Positions 13,321 through 15,991 of a stretch of DNA of 15,991 bases are shown in pieces (within the stretch, counting starts at the first letter, position 1; each line of letters opens with the position of its first letter). The position numbers and the translations under genes were made by a program. Location: positions 1 through 15,991 of the forward strand of contig DASVVG010000206.1 of NCBI GenBank assembly GCA_036386655.1, in the 5' to 3' direction. The stretch is from JAHWJX01 sp036386655. Lineage in GTDB: Bacteria > Pseudomonadota > Alphaproteobacteria > Caulobacterales > Caulobacteraceae. The notes under the pieces were generated by a model that was not told the origin of the DNA, made no database searches, and saw only the letters and a list, made by a program, of their open reading frames with translations.

Positions 13321-13462
13321 TCTGGCTCCCTCATGTAAGTGGCGGTTTCGGCGTGACCTTGTCGCCGAGGCGGTATGTTTGCGGCGCCGCGATGAAGCCT
13401 CGTTCATCGGCGTGGCGCGTTAAGCGGACGAAGCGGGCGCTGGTTCCCGCCGGGAGGAACGG

Positions 13463-15085
13463 ATGCTGCGGAGCGGAGCGTGGACAGGGGCGGCGGTGAG
13501 CCTGGTTCTGGCTTGGCCCTCCCTTGGAACAGCTCAGACCGACGCGCCCGCAGTCTATCAGCAGAGCGCCCCGGTGCTCGCCCGGTATCCGGACGTTCCG
13601 ATCAGGCTGGACGCTCCCGGCGTGGCGCCCGGACGAACGACGTTCACCTCCCAGCAGGAGATGGAGGCGCACCTCGCCGGGCTCAAGGCGAGAGCCCCGC
13701 GGTTCCTGCTGGGCTCGCTCGGCTCGTCGAGCCAGGGCCGGAACCTGCCGTACCTGGTCTTCACCGCCGAGGGACTCACCGACCTGGAGCGGGTCCGGCG
13801 CCTGCAGCGGCCGGTGGTCTGGCTGGTCGGGCAGCAGCACGGCAACGAGCCCGCGGGCGGGGAGGCGATGCTGGCCTTGGCGTCGGCGCTCGCCGACGGC
13901 GAGCTCAGGCCGCTCCTGCGCCGGATGACGGTGGTGGTGGTGCCGCGCGCCAACCCGGACGGCGCAGCCGCCTTCTCGCGCGTAACCGCCCAAGGCTTCG
14001 ACCTGAACCGCGATCACCTCCTGGCCACCCTGCCGGAGAGCCGCGCGCTTCAGGCCTTCATGCGCAGGCTGCCGCCCGACGTCATGGTCGACGCGCATGA
14101 ATACGGGGTCGCCGGCGGCTGGATCACCCGCCTCGGCGGCCTGGCGCCCTGGGACGCGACCCTGCTGCACGCGACCCATCCGGAGGTTCCGGAGGACTCC
14201 ACGGCGCTCGCTCAGAGCCTGTTCGGCCCCGCGATGGACGCGCGGCTGCGGGAGGCGGGGCTGAGTTCGCACGTGTACCTGACGCTCGGAGGGCAGGGCC
14301 GCACGATCCAGACCGGAGGCGCGGCCCCGGGCATCTCGCGCAACTACTACGGCCTGACGGGTGCAGTCTCCTTCCTCGTGGAGACGCGCGGGATCGGCAT
14401 CGGCCGGCAGAGCTTCCAGCGGCGGGTGGCGACCCACTACCAGGCCGCCAAGGCCGTGCTGGAGACCGTGGCGCGGGAGCCGGGGCGGGTGCGGCGGACG
14501 GTGGCGCAGGCGCGGCGCGACCTCGCGCGAGACCGGAGCCCGCTCGTAGTGGGGCACACGCTGGAGCCGATCCAAGAAACTCTGCCGATGGTCGATCCGG
14601 AAACTGGGCGCGAAAAGCCGGTGGACGTGACGATCCAGGACTCGCGTCGACTGCGCGTGACGGCGACGCGGCCGCGGCCGCAGGGCTACCTGCTGGCGCC
14701 GGGCGCCGCTTCGGCGGTCGAGGCGTTCCGCATCAAGGGGATGCGGGTGTGCCGCGTCAGGAGCACGGCCCCGGTCGCAGTGGAGGCGTTCCGCGTGCGG
14801 CGAACGGCGCCCATCACGCGGGCGACGCGCGAGGCCACGAACCTGGAGCAGACGCTGGAGGTGTCGGTGGAGGGGCGAACCGTGTCGCCATCCAGCGGGT
14901 GGGTGTACGTGCCGATGGCCCAGGAGGGGTCGGCTGTGGCGGCGGCGTCCCTGGAGCCGGACTCGGTGGGCAGCCACGTGGGCGTCGGCCTCATCGAGCC
15001 GGCGGCCGATGGGATCGCGCCGGTGTACCGGGTGCCGGTGGGGGCCAAACGGCCGCGGCTCTCCGGCGGGCCCGGCTGCCGATAG
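13463..15085 (+). CDS. Exported M14-family zinc carboxypeptidase
   Basis: A 540-residue secreted metallopeptidase. An N-terminal Sec signal (hydrophobic stretch about 10-22, cleavage near GTA-QTD) sends it to the periplasm or outside. The M14 catalytic set is complete: zinc ligands His126 and Glu129 in QQHGNEPAG, His212 in VDAHEYG, the substrate-binding Asn182-Arg183 pair in DLNRDH, and the catalytic Glu307 in LVETRG. The roughly 200-residue C-terminal part (QGYLLAPGAASAVEAFRI to MAQEGSAVAAASLEPDS) resembles the accessory region of other bacterial M14 peptidases. A strong ribosome site GGGAGGA (13452-13458) precedes the ATG at 13463. The substrate (peptide or peptidoglycan fragment) cannot be told. 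It is inverted between lolA and ftsK, with about 150 bp to lolA. Confidence 0.9.
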   Translation: MLRSGAWTGAAVSLVLAWPSLGTAQTDAPAVYQQSAPVLARYPDVPIRLDAPGVAPGRTTFTSQQEMEAHLAGLKARAPRFLLGSLGSSSQGRNLPYLVFTAEGLTDLERVRRLQRPVVWLVGQQHGNEPAGGEAMLALASALADGELRPLLRRMTVVVVPRANPDGAAAFSRVTAQGFDLNRDHLLATLPESRALQAFMRRLPPDVMVDAHEYGVAGGWITRLGGLAPWDATLLHATHPEVPEDSTALAQSLFGPAMDARLREAGLSSHVYLTLGGQGRTIQTGGAAPGISRNYYGLTGAVSFLVETRGIGIGRQSFQRRVATHYQAAKAVLETVAREPGRVRRTVAQARRDLARDRSPLVVGHTLEPIQETLPMVDPETGREKPVDVTIQDSRRLRVTATRPRPQGYLLAPGAASAVEAFRIKGMRVCRVRSTAPVAVEAFRVRRTAPITRATREATNLEQTLEVSVEGRTVSPSSGWVYVPMAQEGSAVAAASLEPDSVGSHVGVGLIEPAADGIAPVYRVPVGAKRPRLSGGPGCR

Positions 15086-15185
15086 GCGGCGATGTCAAAG
15101 ACCGGCCGCTAGTCTACCACCGCCGCGGCACAGGCGGTCGAACGAGGATCTGTTCACCCCCTGCGCCCGCGCAAGCCGCTGAAAT

Positions 15186-15991
15186 TTAAGGCGGCGGGCC
15201 GGCCAGGACGTCGCGCTTGCCGGCGTGGTTGGCGGGGCTGACGACGCCCTCCTCCTCCATGCGCTCGATAAGGCTGGCGGCGCGGTTGTAGCCGATCTGC
15301 AGGCGGCGCTGGATGTAGCTGGTGGACGCCTTGCGGTCGCGGGTGACCACGGCGACGGCGCGGTCGTAGAGCTCGTCGCCCGAGCCGCCGCCTTCGCCGC
15401 CCTCGTAGTCGCCCTCCTCGCCGTCCTCGTCGGGGGCGGCGGTGACGTCTTCGAGGTACTGGGGCTCGCCCTGTGACTTGAGGTGGGCGACCACGGCCTC
15501 GACCTCGCCGTCGGAGACGAAGGGGCCGTGCAGGCGGGTGATGCGGCCGCCGCCGGCCATGTACAGCTGGTCGCCCTGGCCCAGCAGCTGCTCGGCGCCC
15601 TGCTCGCCGAGGATGGTGCGGCTGTCGATCTTGGAGGTGACCTGGAAGGCGATGCGGGTCGGAAAGTTGGCCTTGATGGTGCCGGTGATCACGTCGACCG
15701 AGGGCCGCTGGGTGGCCATGATGAGGTGGATGCCGGCGGCGCGGGCCATCTGCGCCAGCCGCTGGACGGCGCCCTCGATGTCCTTGCCGGCCACCAGCAT
15801 CAGGTCGGCCACCTCGTCGATAACGACGACGAGATAGGGCATCGGCTCGGGGCGGATCTTCTCCTCCTCATAGCCCAGTTCGCCTGTGGCCTTGTTGAAC
15901 CCGGTCTGTACCGTGCGGGTGAGGATCTCGCCCTTGGCCTGGGCCTCGGCAATGCGCGCGTTGAAGCCGTCGATGTTGCGCACGCTGAGCT
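15186..15991 (-). CDS. ftsK: DNA translocase FtsK, C-terminal part (continues past the window)
   Basis: Septal DNA pump that moves chromosome ends to the daughter cells and activates XerCD at dif. Only the last 268 codons are in the window; the N-terminal membrane part and Walker A lie beyond base 15991. Visible parts are the RecA-like motor with SVRNIDGFNARI, Walker B LVVVIDEVADLM, the MATQRPSVDVITG motif and RTILGEQGAEQLLGQGD, all standard for FtsK. An acidic, glycine-rich linker (around DEDGEEGDYEGGEGG) follows, then the gamma winged-helix domain that reads KOPS sequences, with ASTSYIQRRLQIGYNRAA and MEEEGVV. It ends at TAA (15186-15188). With parS-ParAB on the left, chromosome-segregation functions stand at both ends of the window. 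Confidence 0.97.
   Translation of the reverse strand, partial: LSVRNIDGFNARIAEAQAKGEILTRTVQTGFNKATGELGYEEEKIRPEPMPYLVVVIDEVADLMLVAGKDIEGAVQRLAQMARAAGIHLIMATQRPSVDVITGTIKANFPTRIAFQVTSKIDSRTILGEQGAEQLLGQGDQLYMAGGGRITRLHGPFVSDGEVEAVVAHLKSQGEPQYLEDVTAAPDEDGEEGDYEGGEGGGSGDELYDRAVAVVTRDRKASTSYIQRRLQIGYNRAASLIERMEEEGVVSPANHAGKRDVLAGPPP

Noticed and set aside
14710..14810. Apparent internal repeat (VEAFRI and VEAFRV) in the M14 peptidase
   Set aside because: Other M14 peptidases carry similar segments in their C-terminal accessory region, so this is family structure and not a recent duplication.
15119..15138. Hairpin ACCGCC / GGCGGT after the M14 peptidase, as a possible terminator
   Set aside because: The stem is only 6 bp with an 8-nt loop and no T-run on either strand; in such GC-rich DNA this is weak evidence.

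Overview
The window is a GC-rich, gene-dense chromosomal segment that reads as an alphaproteobacterium, most likely order Caulobacterales. The basis is gene order (mnmG-rsmG-parA-parB, then leuS-lptE-holA on the opposite strand, then an NtrZ-like gene), protein sequences resembling Caulobacter ParA, ParB and LeuS, and a perfect chromosomal parS palindrome. No insertion sequence, tRNA, rRNA, CRISPR array, integrase or phage gene is visible. This is core chromosome near the centromere, not an island.

Left part (1-4552, + strand). About 330 bases without a recognisable gene hold a perfect 16-bp parS site 62 bp before mnmG. Then come mnmG (tRNA wobble-uridine modification), rsmG (16S rRNA methylation), parA and parB. 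The first three genes overlap (32 bp, then 8 bp) and parA-parB are 17 bp apart, so they look like one operon. Centromere and segregation proteins therefore sit together: ParB loads at parS, and ParA ATPase moves the ParB-DNA complex.

Middle (4549-9174, - strand). A tight run DUF3576 lipoprotein > leuS > lptE > holA is joined by a 17-bp gap and two 4-bp overlaps. It combines leucyl-tRNA synthesis, lipopolysaccharide export to the outer membrane and the DNA polymerase III clamp-loader delta subunit. Divergent from it, behind a reasonable sigma70-like promoter, is a small exported protein best explained as NtrZ, a periplasmic regulator of the NtrY kinase in Caulobacter.

Right part (9804-15991). 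A divergent pair (ThiE/TenI-like protein on -, YggS-type PLP-binding protein on +) shares its start region. Then come an OmpR-family response regulator without an adjacent kinase (+), exonuclease III (-), LolA lipoprotein carrier (-), an exported M14 zinc carboxypeptidase (+), and the C-terminal part of FtsK (-), which runs off the window.

Most notable: three of the four convergent gene pairs end in one shared CTAG tetranucleotide, so both TAG stop codons overlap and no intergenic terminator is possible; a divergent pair can share CATG for both start codons; parS sits at the head of the operon that encodes ParB; and a peptidase gene lies inverted between ftsK and lolA. I found no convincing undescribed multi-gene system here.
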